From Candidatus Omnitrophota bacterium (lineage in GTDB: Bacteria; Omnitrophota; Gorgyraeia; Zapsychrales; Fredricksoniimonadaceae), in NCBI GenBank assembly GCA_013286575.1, contig JABDFL010000008.1:1-38299 (forward strand): a stretch of 38,299 nt of DNA, written 5' to 3'. Below, one piece after another: positions 26,644 through 34,273 of the stretch (its first letter is position 1; every line of letters begins with the position of its first letter). The position numbers and the translations under genes were made by a program. The notes beneath the pieces were generated by a model that worked only from the letters and a program-made list of their open reading frames with translations, made no database searches and was not told where the DNA came from.

Positions 26644-28446
26644 TTAACCACCCGAAGTACGAAACTGGGTTTCGTATAACCTGCGGTATAAGGGGCAAGA
26701 AAAGAGCAGATCATCATGCTTGCCTATCCCCACCATTTTCCCATGTTCCAGCACCACAATTTTATCAGCTTTCATAATGGTGGACAAACGATGGGCAATG
26801 GCAATGACCGTGCGGCCCTGCATCAGCTTGTCTAACGCTTCCTGCACATATTTTTCAGACTCGGAATCCAGCTGGGAGGTTGCTTCATCCAATATCAAAA
26901 TCGGAGGGTTTTTTAAGATGGCCCGTGCGATGGTCAGGCGCTGCTTCTCTCCGCCTGAAAGCCTGAAACCGCGGTCGCCGATCATCGTGTCATACCCTTT
27001 AGGCATTTTTTCAACAAATTTATCGGCAAAAGCCATTTGGGCGGCCTGACGGATCTGGTCCTCGGTCGCCTCAAAAGTGCCGTAGGCAATATTATTCCTG
27101 ACCGTATCATTAAAGAGGATCGCCTCCTGGGTCACAATGCCCACCTGGCCGCGCAAAGATTTAAAAGAAGCATCCTTGACATCCGTCCCATCGAATAAAA
27201 TGCGGCCCTGGGCAACATCATAAAATCGGGGGATCAAATTAACAAGGGTCGATTTACCGGAGCCTGTAGGCCCAACCATGGCCACCAACTCCCCTTTATT
27301 AATGGTCAAATTAATGTCCTGCAACACATTGCCGGAATCCGCGTCATAATGGAAATTGACCCCTTCTATTGAAATTTTGTCTTTAAATGTCTCCAGTGTC
27401 TGGGCGTCTGTTTTCTCGACGACGGTTGGTTTGGTGTCCAACACTTCATAAATGCGGACATTGGCAACCAGGGCCTGCTGAATGATCGTCAGCACATTGG
27501 CCATGCGTTTAATCGGACGTATGACCTGGGTAATTGAAATCATGGAAAGCATAAACACGCCGAAAGACAGGTGGCCTTCCAAGACCTGTTTTCCTAAAAT
27601 CAAAAGTATCGCCATGCCGCAAAGGGCCCCCATCATCTCCGTAATAGGCCCCATGAGGTTCATATTAAGGAAGGTCTTCATGCGCAATTTATAATAATGA
27701 AAATTATGCTGCCAAAAACGTTTGATCTCGTATTTTTCCGTGCCAAAAGCTTTAAGGATGCGCACACCTGATATCGTTTCCATCAGGTGCGAATTGATAT
27801 CAGCCATTTTTTCCTGCGTATTTTTGGCGATCTTGCGTAATTTCTTGTTGATTAAGGCCATGGGCCAGCCAATTAAAGGAAACAGCCAAAGCACGAACAA
27901 GGTGCCTTTGGTGTTGACCATAAAAGAGATGCCCATAAAAACCAAGATCAAAAACGGCTGTTTAAAAAGATCAGTCACGGCATAGGAGATGGCGTTTTCG
28001 ATGGTGCCGACGTCATTGGTAATGCGGGAAACCAGCTCACCGGCGCGCTTGCGGCTGAAATAATCCAACGACAAGGTATGGATGCGCTCAAAAAGACGGG
28101 AGCGCACATCGCGCATGACTCCCTGGGCTATGTCATTCATTAAATAATCCGAGAAGAACGACACCACTTGTTTGATGCTGAAAAGTATCATGAAAGTCAA
28201 CGGAGTCATCCAGAACAAGGTGTGGGCATCCATGCTATTGAGCTTATCTACCAGGTGGGCGATAAAAGCAGGCACTTTATTGGGGATGACGATCGGCTTA
28301 TTTTCAAAAATACGGTCAACGACAGGCAGGATAAAGGTCAGCTGCACGCCCTCGAACAGTGAAGAGAGGATAATAAATACGATGGCCAGGCTGAAACGCC
28401 CTTCGTGGCCCTTGAGAAAGCCCAATAATTTTAAATAATTTTTCAT
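26644..28446 (-). CDS. msbA: MsbA-like lipid exporter ABC transporter
   Basis: A 600-residue half-transporter. The N-terminal exporter-type membrane domain (about 1-330, six hydrophobic segments) is followed by an ATPase domain with Walker A GPTGSGKST (392-400), signature LSGGE (496-500), Walker B ILILDE (near 517) and H-loop IAHRLST. Homodimers of this type flip lipid A-core across the inner membrane. Assignment to MsbA rather than a drug exporter rests on overall resemblance and on the adjacent lpxB locus. The promoter lies so close to the ATG that the mRNA may be leaderless. Confidence 0.88.
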   Translation of the reverse strand: MKNYLKLLGFLKGHEGRFSLAIVFIILSSLFEGVQLTFILPVVDRIFENKPIVIPNKVPAFIAHLVDKLNSMDAHTLFWMTPLTFMILFSIKQVVSFFSDYLMNDIAQGVMRDVRSRLFERIHTLSLDYFSRKRAGELVSRITNDVGTIENAISYAVTDLFKQPFLILVFMGISFMVNTKGTLFVLWLFPLIGWPMALINKKLRKIAKNTQEKMADINSHLMETISGVRILKAFGTEKYEIKRFWQHNFHYYKLRMKTFLNMNLMGPITEMMGALCGMAILLILGKQVLEGHLSFGVFMLSMISITQVIRPIKRMANVLTIIQQALVANVRIYEVLDTKPTVVEKTDAQTLETFKDKISIEGVNFHYDADSGNVLQDINLTINKGELVAMVGPTGSGKSTLVNLIPRFYDVAQGRILFDGTDVKDASFKSLRGQVGIVTQEAILFNDTVRNNIAYGTFEATEDQIRQAAQMAFADKFVEKMPKGYDTMIGDRGFRLSGGEKQRLTIARAILKNPPILILDEATSQLDSESEKYVQEALDKLMQGRTVIAIAHRLSTIMKADKIVVLEHGKMVGIGKHDDLLFSCPLYRRLYETQFRTSGG

Positions 28447-28456
28447 AAGAAGACGT

Positions 28457-28485
28457 AATTTAGCATGGTGTTTGACATTTGTCGA
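28457..28485 (-). promoter_or_regulatory. Predicted promoter of the MsbA-like gene
   Basis: TCGACA (28485-28480), 17 nt, TAAATT (28462-28457) with TGC before it (extended -10). Only 10 nt separate the -10 from the ATG at 28446, so the transcript would have almost no leader; no Shine-Dalgarno is seen. Confidence 0.45.
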
Positions 28486-28500
28486 GGGCTTTGTTATTCT
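28472..28500 (+). promoter_or_regulatory. Predicted promoter of the oxidoreductase-lpxB operon
   Basis: A perfect TTGACA (28472-28477), 17 nt, TATTCT (28495-28500) preceded by TGT. It overlaps the divergent MsbA-like promoter, and the two -35 regions share an inverted TGACA/TGTCG element. Confidence 0.55.
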
Positions 28501-28537
28501 AGCCGAAGCTGTTAGGTTTAAACGGGGCCATGAAAAT

Positions 28538-29470
28538 ATGAAAAAAATAAATATCGCTTTGATCGGCTGCGGGTTTTTGGGCCAGCGTCATTTAAAGACC
28601 CTTCATGCCCTGAAAAACAAGGCCAATATCATCGCCATTTGCGACCACCACCTGGAACATGCCAAAACCCTTGGCCGCCAATACCATGTGCCGATTGTCC
28701 AGGATTACCGCGACATCGGCCCCATTGATGCGGTCAGCGTATGCACGCCCACCATCACCCATGCTGAAATTGCCTCCTATTTCCTTAATAAGGGTGTCCA
28801 TACCTTTGTCGAAAAGCCGGTCACCTACAGCTTGGCTGAAGCTGATGAGCTAATTAAATTAGCCCAGCAAAAAAACCTCAAACTGCAGGTCGGGCATGTG
28901 GAACGCTTCAACAGTGCTTTTACAACTATCGAACCCATAGCCCAAAACCCTTTGTTCATTGAATGCCACCGGCTTAATTTATTCCCCAACCGTTCTCTGG
29001 ATATTGGGGTGGTCATGGACCTGATGATCCATGACATCGACATTATCTTGGGCCTGGTCAAATCCCCCATCAAAGATATCCAGGCTGTGGGGATCAATGT
29101 CCTGACCGATAAAGAAGATATCGCCAATGCCCGTCTGACCTTTGCCAATGGCTGTGTCTGCAATGTCACAGCCAGCCGCATATCTCCTGAGGTGACCCGC
29201 AAGATCCGGATATTCACCAAGAACGCTTATATCTCGCTGGACTATGCCAAGCAGGAAGCAAATATGTACAGCAAGGACGAGCGCGGCATCCATAAACGTC
29301 ATATCCCCATTGAAAAAGAAGAACCGCTCAAAAAAGAACTCGAACATTTTCTCGACTGTGTCCGCGAAGGCCAAAGGCCTAAAGTCTCCGGCGTTGAAGG
29401 CCGCGAAGCCCTGAAAGTGGCTTTGGAAATCACCCAAAAAATATGGGAACACCGTCAAAGCATCTTATAA
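28538..29470 (+). CDS. Gfo/Idh/MocA-family oxidoreductase, possibly GnnA-like
   Basis: A 310-residue NAD(P)-dependent sugar dehydrogenase. The N-terminal Rossmann motif is GCGFLGQRH, the family EKP motif is in FVEKPVT, and the C-terminal domain contains the HDIDI segment. The start at 28538 is chosen because the Rossmann fold begins there; the frame is open further upstream across the promoter. It lies just before lpxB and diverges from an MsbA-like gene. In some bacteria a GnnA dehydrogenase between lpxA and lpxB helps make the 3-amino sugar for amide-linked lipid A. That role is possible here, but the partner aminotransferase is not in the window. Confidence 0.88.
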   Translation: MKKINIALIGCGFLGQRHLKTLHALKNKANIIAICDHHLEHAKTLGRQYHVPIVQDYRDIGPIDAVSVCTPTITHAEIASYFLNKGVHTFVEKPVTYSLAEADELIKLAQQKNLKLQVGHVERFNSAFTTIEPIAQNPLFIECHRLNLFPNRSLDIGVVMDLMIHDIDIILGLVKSPIKDIQAVGINVLTDKEDIANARLTFANGCVCNVTASRISPEVTRKIRIFTKNAYISLDYAKQEANMYSKDERGIHKRHIPIEKEEPLKKELEHFLDCVREGQRPKVSGVEGREALKVALEITQKIWEHRQSIL

Positions 29471-29502
29471 ATATTCCCTGTTTCTTGGCCGTCGAACACT
29501 TA

Positions 29503-29535
29503 TGTCATTGCGAGGAACGAAGTGACGAAGCAATC
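29503..29535 (+). repeat. Palindromic repeat (family A) at the lpxB start
   Basis: A full copy, tgtcattgcgagg ... cgaagcaatc, lies between the oxidoreductase and lpxB. It contains GAGGA followed 5 nt later by GTG, the predicted lpxB start at 29522. The commoner sequence at that place in other copies is AGCGACG, here AGTGACG. Confidence 0.9.
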
Positions 29536-30724
29536 TTTAAACAACCACATAATGATCGTCGCTGGCGAGGCTTCCGGTGACATGCGTGCCGCGGGCCTGG
29601 CCCGTGCCTTAAAAGAACTCAATCCCGGCCTAAGGCTCACCGGCATCGGCGGCGAACACATGCGCCAGGCAGGGGTCGAATGTTTTGAGGATATCACCGA
29701 GCTTGCCGTGATCGGCATTGCCGAAGTCCTCAAAAATTTAGGCCGCATCAAAAAAGTGTTTGACCAGACTTTAAACCAAATCGACACCACCCACCCTGAT
29801 TGCGTCGTCCTGGTTGATTACCCCGGATTTAATTTACGTTTGGCCGGGGAAATCAAAAAAAGAAACATCTGTCATTCCCGCGAAAGCGGGAATCCAATAA
29901 AAATCATTTACTACATCTCCCCGCAAGTCTGGGCCTGGCGGGAGAAAAGGGTCCTGAAGATCAAACAATTAGTCGACCGCATGATCGTTTTGTTCCCTTT
30001 TGAACAGGCCATTTACAGCAAATACGGGATGAAGGTTGATTACGCGGGGCATCCTCTCGTTGATGAGATCATCGTTGGCCATGACCAGACAGAGGTCCTC
30101 AAAAGCCTTGGGCTTTCTGCCAGCAAAACCACCATCGGGCTGATGCCCGGCTCGCGCGCCAAAGAAGTCGAACGCCATCTGCCCTGCATGCTTGAGGCGG
30201 CCCGGATACTTTATAAACAAAACAAAGAACGCCAATTCATTTTGCTCAAGGCATCTTCCGTCCCTTTAGAGCTCGTTTCCCGTGTCATTGCGAGAAGCGC
30301 AGTTCAGCGCAGCAAAGCGACGAAGCAATCTTTTATCATACCCCTAAAAATTTATGACGGCCCCATCTATGACGGGATCAATGCCATGGATGCTGTCATG
30401 GTGGCTTCCGGCACCGCCACCCTTGAGGCTGCCCTGCTTAAAAAGCCGATGGTCATCATTTATAAAACTTCATGGATAACCTATTATATCGCCAAATCCG
30501 TCATCAAAATCCCTTACATCGGTTTAGTCAATATCGTGGCTGGAAAAAAAGTTGCGGAAGAATTGATCCAAAACAATGCTAATGCAGCCAATATTGCCAA
30601 TGCGCTGGAAGCCACCTTACATAATCCCCAAATCATCAATGAATTAGCCGCCGTTAAAACCACCCTGGGCGAGTCCGGCGCCAGCCTGCGCGCCGCGCAG
30701 GTGGTTTTGGAAGAAATTAAATAG
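29522..30724 (+). CDS. lpxB: Lipid-A-disaccharide synthase with in-frame repeat insertions
   Basis: A 400-residue peripheral-membrane glycosyltransferase joining UDP-diacylglucosamine and lipid X. It has the N-terminal VAGEASGD motif, VDYPGFN, SPQVWAWR and the C-terminal glycosyltransferase segment. The start chosen is GTG at 29522 (GAGGA 5 nt upstream, both inside a repeat). The alternative ATG at 29552 has no ribosome site and leaves only three residues before AGEASGD. Two repeats are inserted in frame: ICHSRESGNP at about residues 116-125 and VIARSAVQRSKATKQS at about 255-270. Both lie at turns between conserved blocks, so the enzyme may remain active. The stop overlaps the convergent gene by 8 nt. 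Confidence 0.92.
   Translation: MTKQSLNNHIMIVAGEASGDMRAAGLARALKELNPGLRLTGIGGEHMRQAGVECFEDITELAVIGIAEVLKNLGRIKKVFDQTLNQIDTTHPDCVVLVDYPGFNLRLAGEIKKRNICHSRESGNPIKIIYYISPQVWAWREKRVLKIKQLVDRMIVLFPFEQAIYSKYGMKVDYAGHPLVDEIIVGHDQTEVLKSLGLSASKTTIGLMPGSRAKEVERHLPCMLEAARILYKQNKERQFILLKASSVPLELVSRVIARSAVQRSKATKQSFIIPLKIYDGPIYDGINAMDAVMVASGTATLEAALLKKPMVIIYKTSWITYYIAKSVIKIPYIGLVNIVAGKKVAEELIQNNANAANIANALEATLHNPQIINELAAVKTTLGESGASLRAAQVVLEEIK
29871..29895 (+). repeat. Palindromic repeat (family B) inside lpxB
   Basis: A perfect inverted repeat, gtcattcccgc and its partner gcgggaatcc, around a short loop. It is in frame and encodes CHSRESGNP just before the conserved YYISPQVWAWR block. This repeat is distinct from family A. 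Confidence 0.85.
30283..30330 (+). repeat. Palindromic repeat (family A, long variant) inside lpxB
   Basis: A 48-bp copy with tgtcattgcgag and cgaagcaatc arms and an expanded centre, in frame. It encodes VIARSAVQRSKATKQS between the strand LLKASSVP and the IYDG segment. Confidence 0.85.
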
Positions 30725-33700
30725 CCTCTTTAGTATTCAAACCCAAAAAAGCCCTGATGTCCCTCACCGGCTGGATATTAATGATCACCGGAGTAAGTCC
30801 GGGGGAATTTTGCAACTGCTCAAGCTGTGCAGGGTTGATATGGAATTTAATGCCTTGACCATTGCTTTGGACTGAAAAGGCTTTGTCAGAGGTTAAGTCG
30901 ATACCTCCGGTTTTATTGGATGCTAGTCGGGTTCTGTTACCTATCTTATCAAATCTTGCATTAACAGTTTCTTGATATAATCTTAACCTATACAAAACAA
31001 CACCCAAGTTTGGATATAAACCGTCCGTTAATGGTCTAAATATTGGACCACGCCCTCTTGCTAAATACATATCGTTAGGCCTAAACCTTCCATCCGCGGT
31101 CAAAAAATAATTCCCATCGTTTTCATGAAGCAGCTGCCTATTATCTGTTTTTAAAGCAGCCATTAAGTTTAACAAAGAATCGATATGTTTTTGTGTAATT
31201 TTAAAAGGAGGTTTTCGTTTTTTTATTATAGAATCTAAATCTATTCCATTTATTTTTTCCATTGCTAAACCAACCCGCTCTTCACCTTCAATATTTATCC
31301 TTACCCTGCCCCAATATTCAGGCCCACCATATGGTTCTAATTCAATAAGCTTGCTTTCTTCATCATTCAAAATTCCTGGAACGTATCTCTTGTTTCTTGA
31401 TTTTGGTATTTTAACCACGATACGTTGACCATCGGAAGTCACAGCAACATAAATGTCATTAACGCCCCCAGTTCCCTTATTTAAATTCCTTCCTATTTTC
31501 CTTACCGATTGTCCTTCATATTTTCTTTTCATCGGGACAGGGACCATCTCCGCATCAATTTTTTTGAGCATGCCTAGACCATTTGCCGGCCTTGCTTGCT
31601 TACTATCAGTAAGCATGGCCAGATCTTGTGGAGCAAATAAAATCCGCGCTTTTTTCATCGCCCCATTGACCTGATCCATTTTATTTTGAAGATATCCTAT
31701 TCTTACCCTTTCAATTATTACTTTTTCCGGCGTTGAAAGATCAATTCTAATGATGCAAGTATATTTCTTATTTGGGGCTTTCCAAATCCTGGGATTTTGG
31801 ACCTTCTTTAGCCAATATAAAACCTTGTTCGATAAAGCACGTTTTCTTATTTCAGGGGCTTGAGCCCCAATATTCCTTAAGAAATTTTGAAATATACGGG
31901 GAATACCCCCTTTGTTGTCAACAAAAAGCGGGGATTCCATTTCAATAGACTTTATACCTTTAAATTGTGCGTCCCAATTTTCGGGTTTTAAAATCTCATG
32001 TAAAACATTGACTGCATCTAAAACTATCATAACAGGCGCCACATTTTGGTGGGCAGCAAGCTCGTCGAGTCTTTTTTCATAATGGACCCCTAGCCTGTCC
32101 TTCCCTTCCATAAAAACGATCGTATACCTGCCCGATATCGAAAGATCATAAAAATACTTTAAAGCCGGCCTCATTATTTTCGACGCTATCCCGGCTGAAA
32201 TTGATAGGCTTAACGGAAGGTTGTATTTTAAATCTATACCTGCCATATTTATCAACACCATGGGGGCCCCAATGGCAATTGCGCCTGCAACAATACTTGC
32301 AATCGACCTGCTCAATTCTGATTTAGACAAAACATTTGCCACGCGGGCATTCATCGCCGCATCACTCCTTAAATCTCTGATCACCACACCAGCCCTGGCA
32401 TTTTTAAACTTTTCTTGGTCTTTAACGACCAGCGATGTTCCGATATACAGTCCCACAAAATTTGATTTTATCTGGTCAAACTCAGCCGGTGTTATTTGCA
32501 GTATCTCATACCCGCCGATATTCACATGACGAATTGCTTCATCTTTGCTGTCCGGCAAATAAACTTGATAATGCGTATTACCTGTTTTATCAGCCGACAC
32601 CCCAAACCATACATTCGGCTCTTTTTTTTCTCCGGGCTTTAGATCAGGGCCAAAACCGAAATCTCTCATTAAAATATAATGCAAATAGAGGTCCCCCACA
32701 TTCGCATCCAAATGAGGGGTCCAGCGGCCTTTAAATGCATGTTCCATCTGATAAAAGAATAAATTCAACAGGACCGGCAATAGCCCATGATGGCGCAGTG
32801 ATGGATTTATGAAAACCCCTCTTAAACCGCTGATTATTCCGTCTCTTTCCCCTTCACTATAGGCCATTAATTCAGGTAAATGATTTCTATGGTCAGGCCC
32901 AACATCATAATTATAAAGGTTAATACCAACACGATCGGAATGGAGGGGGATTTCCCTGTTAACAAACCGCATAAAATCTATTTCTACGAACCCGTCTTCC
33001 AAAGAAACGGAATGCTGTATAAAGCTTCCCGATAGACCGCCACCTGCAATGGAAGCGAAATCAACCGTAATTTGTTTTAAATCATCCCCATTGGACTGGA
33101 CCTGATGATCAGACATCGCATAATCGATCCGCACATTCATTAAAGCTTCTCCGCCTGAAAAATACTTTCTCGGAATAATTTGCTGCGTCATCGGGTCGGT
33201 TTCTTCTTTGATGTAGTTATAAGCGCCTTTTTTGAAGGCTTGGAGATACCTCTGGTAAATGGCTTGGGCGTTAAGCTTTAAGGGATCGGCGCTAAGGTCA
33301 ATGCCTTTGATCTTGTTCCTGTTTTCATAAACTTGGGCCAAAATACTGTCTTTGATTTTCTTTTTGTACCAGGTGGCCAGGATTAAGCTGTTGTAGACTT
33401 GCCTGAGTTGGGCGAAGTTTCGGCCATAGTTGATTTCTTGGGTCAGCTCAGGGATGACTATCTCGCGGACGATTTGGGAGCCTAGGGCATTAACCGTGTC
33501 AAAAGGCTTGGGCCGTACTTGCTCCATCATCGTACGGTTTGTGTCATTGCGAGGAGCCGAAGGCGGCGAAGCAATCTCTTTAAAAGATTGCTTCGCTTCG
33601 CTCGCGATGACACTATGAGACAATGCTAAATAATCCTGCTCCAGCATGACTTTCAATTTAGCCTCAATCACATAGGCTGTTCCTGCTTTGGTGTTTTCAT

Positions 33701-34268
33701 AAACCACGGCTTTTTCAGGGACTATCCACACCTTGTTAAAAGTATTGACCGGAATATTTGTTGTTCCGAATTTCTTGGCAGCTTCTTCGTAAATGCGTTT
33801 CCAGAATTTTTTGCCTGTTTCCCCTTCAGGATAAATTAAACTGGCAGTGATTTGCTTGAGCATGTAATCTTCGGCTAATAGGTCGCGGCCCATTTCAGTG
33901 AGGCCAAAGCTTTGCGGGATGATGCGGTTTTTTTCGTAAGGGCTTAGGTTGACCCAGAGGTCTTTTTCAGGGATGGTTAAGCTGGCCAGGAAGTATTTGA
34001 TTAATTGGGTAGACTCATTTCGTAGAGACGCAAAACTTTGCCTCTCTACATCTCCTTTATCCAAAATAAAATCGAATCGGAATGGATTATCGGGATGGAC
34101 TTTGATGCCTTTAAGGACCGGCGGATTAAACTCAGGGCTCAGATGGACCATGACGCCGGGCACAGGTAAATGAAACTCTTGGGCTCGGGCCAAAGGCAGA
34201 GGCCCCAACATATTGGCCAGGAAGCTAATTAGAATACAAATATGAAAAAATGGGACATTTTTTTTCAT
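30717..34268 (-). CDS. Large exported protein with kinase-like domain (1183 aa), paralogue of 13197-16373
   Basis: I do not recognise this family as a whole. A signal peptide (about 1-30, ending ARAQ) leads into the N-terminal module (to about 373) shared with the 1058-residue protein, with the same WVNLSPYEK, TEMGRDLLA, QITASLIYP, NIPVNTFNKVW and PRKYFSGG blocks. The middle holds a GNAT-like stretch (about 478-540, VFINPSLRHHGLLPVLL and MRDFGFGP), an SDAAM motif (635-639), a hydrophobic pair (about 654-698) and a kinase-like domain (about 925-1095). The kinase-like part has a glycine loop (932-935), a VVK lysine (K953), a hinge (LAMEKING) and catalytic-loop HEN (1048-1050) in place of HRD. 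The final module begins GGIDLT (1121). Two repeats are inserted in frame within the N-terminal module. It is probably envelope-associated or secreted. Confidence 0.9.
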   Translation of the reverse strand: MKKNVPFFHICILISFLANMLGPLPLARAQEFHLPVPGVMVHLSPEFNPPVLKGIKVHPDNPFRFDFILDKGDVERQSFASLRNESTQLIKYFLASLTIPEKDLWVNLSPYEKNRIIPQSFGLTEMGRDLLAEDYMLKQITASLIYPEGETGKKFWKRIYEEAAKKFGTTNIPVNTFNKVWIVPEKAVVYENTKAGTAYVIEAKLKVMLEQDYLALSHSVIASEAKQSFKEIASPPSAPRNDTNRTMMEQVRPKPFDTVNALGSQIVREIVIPELTQEINYGRNFAQLRQVYNSLILATWYKKKIKDSILAQVYENRNKIKGIDLSADPLKLNAQAIYQRYLQAFKKGAYNYIKEETDPMTQQIIPRKYFSGGEALMNVRIDYAMSDHQVQSNGDDLKQITVDFASIAGGGLSGSFIQHSVSLEDGFVEIDFMRFVNREIPLHSDRVGINLYNYDVGPDHRNHLPELMAYSEGERDGIISGLRGVFINPSLRHHGLLPVLLNLFFYQMEHAFKGRWTPHLDANVGDLYLHYILMRDFGFGPDLKPGEKKEPNVWFGVSADKTGNTHYQVYLPDSKDEAIRHVNIGGYEILQITPAEFDQIKSNFVGLYIGTSLVVKDQEKFKNARAGVVIRDLRSDAAMNARVANVLSKSELSRSIASIVAGAIAIGAPMVLINMAGIDLKYNLPLSLSISAGIASKIMRPALKYFYDLSISGRYTIVFMEGKDRLGVHYEKRLDELAAHQNVAPVMIVLDAVNVLHEILKPENWDAQFKGIKSIEMESPLFVDNKGGIPRIFQNFLRNIGAQAPEIRKRALSNKVLYWLKKVQNPRIWKAPNKKYTCIIRIDLSTPEKVIIERVRIGYLQNKMDQVNGAMKKARILFAPQDLAMLTDSKQARPANGLGMLKKIDAEMVPVPMKRKYEGQSVRKIGRNLNKGTGGVNDIYVAVTSDGQRIVVKIPKSRNKRYVPGILNDEESKLIELEPYGGPEYWGRVRINIEGEERVGLAMEKINGIDLDSIIKKRKPPFKITQKHIDSLLNLMAALKTDNRQLLHENDGNYFLTADGRFRPNDMYLARGRGPIFRPLTDGLYPNLGVVLYRLRLYQETVNARFDKIGNRTRLASNKTGGIDLTSDKAFSVQSNGQGIKFHINPAQLEQLQNSPGLTPVIINIQPVRDIRAFLGLNTKEAI
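33541..33613 (-). repeat. Inverted pair of family A repeats inside the 1183-residue protein
   Basis: Two family A half-elements face each other (tgtcattgcgagg ... gcaatc, then gattgc ... gcgatgaca), a 73-bp palindrome with a short spacer. It is translated in frame as residues about 219-243 (VIASEAKQS ... SAPRNDT). The paralogue has no such sequence at the same place. Confidence 0.9.
34022..34049 (-). repeat. Third palindrome type (family C) inside the 1183-residue protein
   Basis: An inverted repeat gtagagacgcaaa ... tttgcctctctac with a tiny loop, unrelated to families A and B. It is translated in frame as about residues 74-84 (VERQSFASLR) in a loop of the N-terminal module that differs from the paralogue. 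Confidence 0.7.
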
Positions 34269-34273
34269 ACTTA

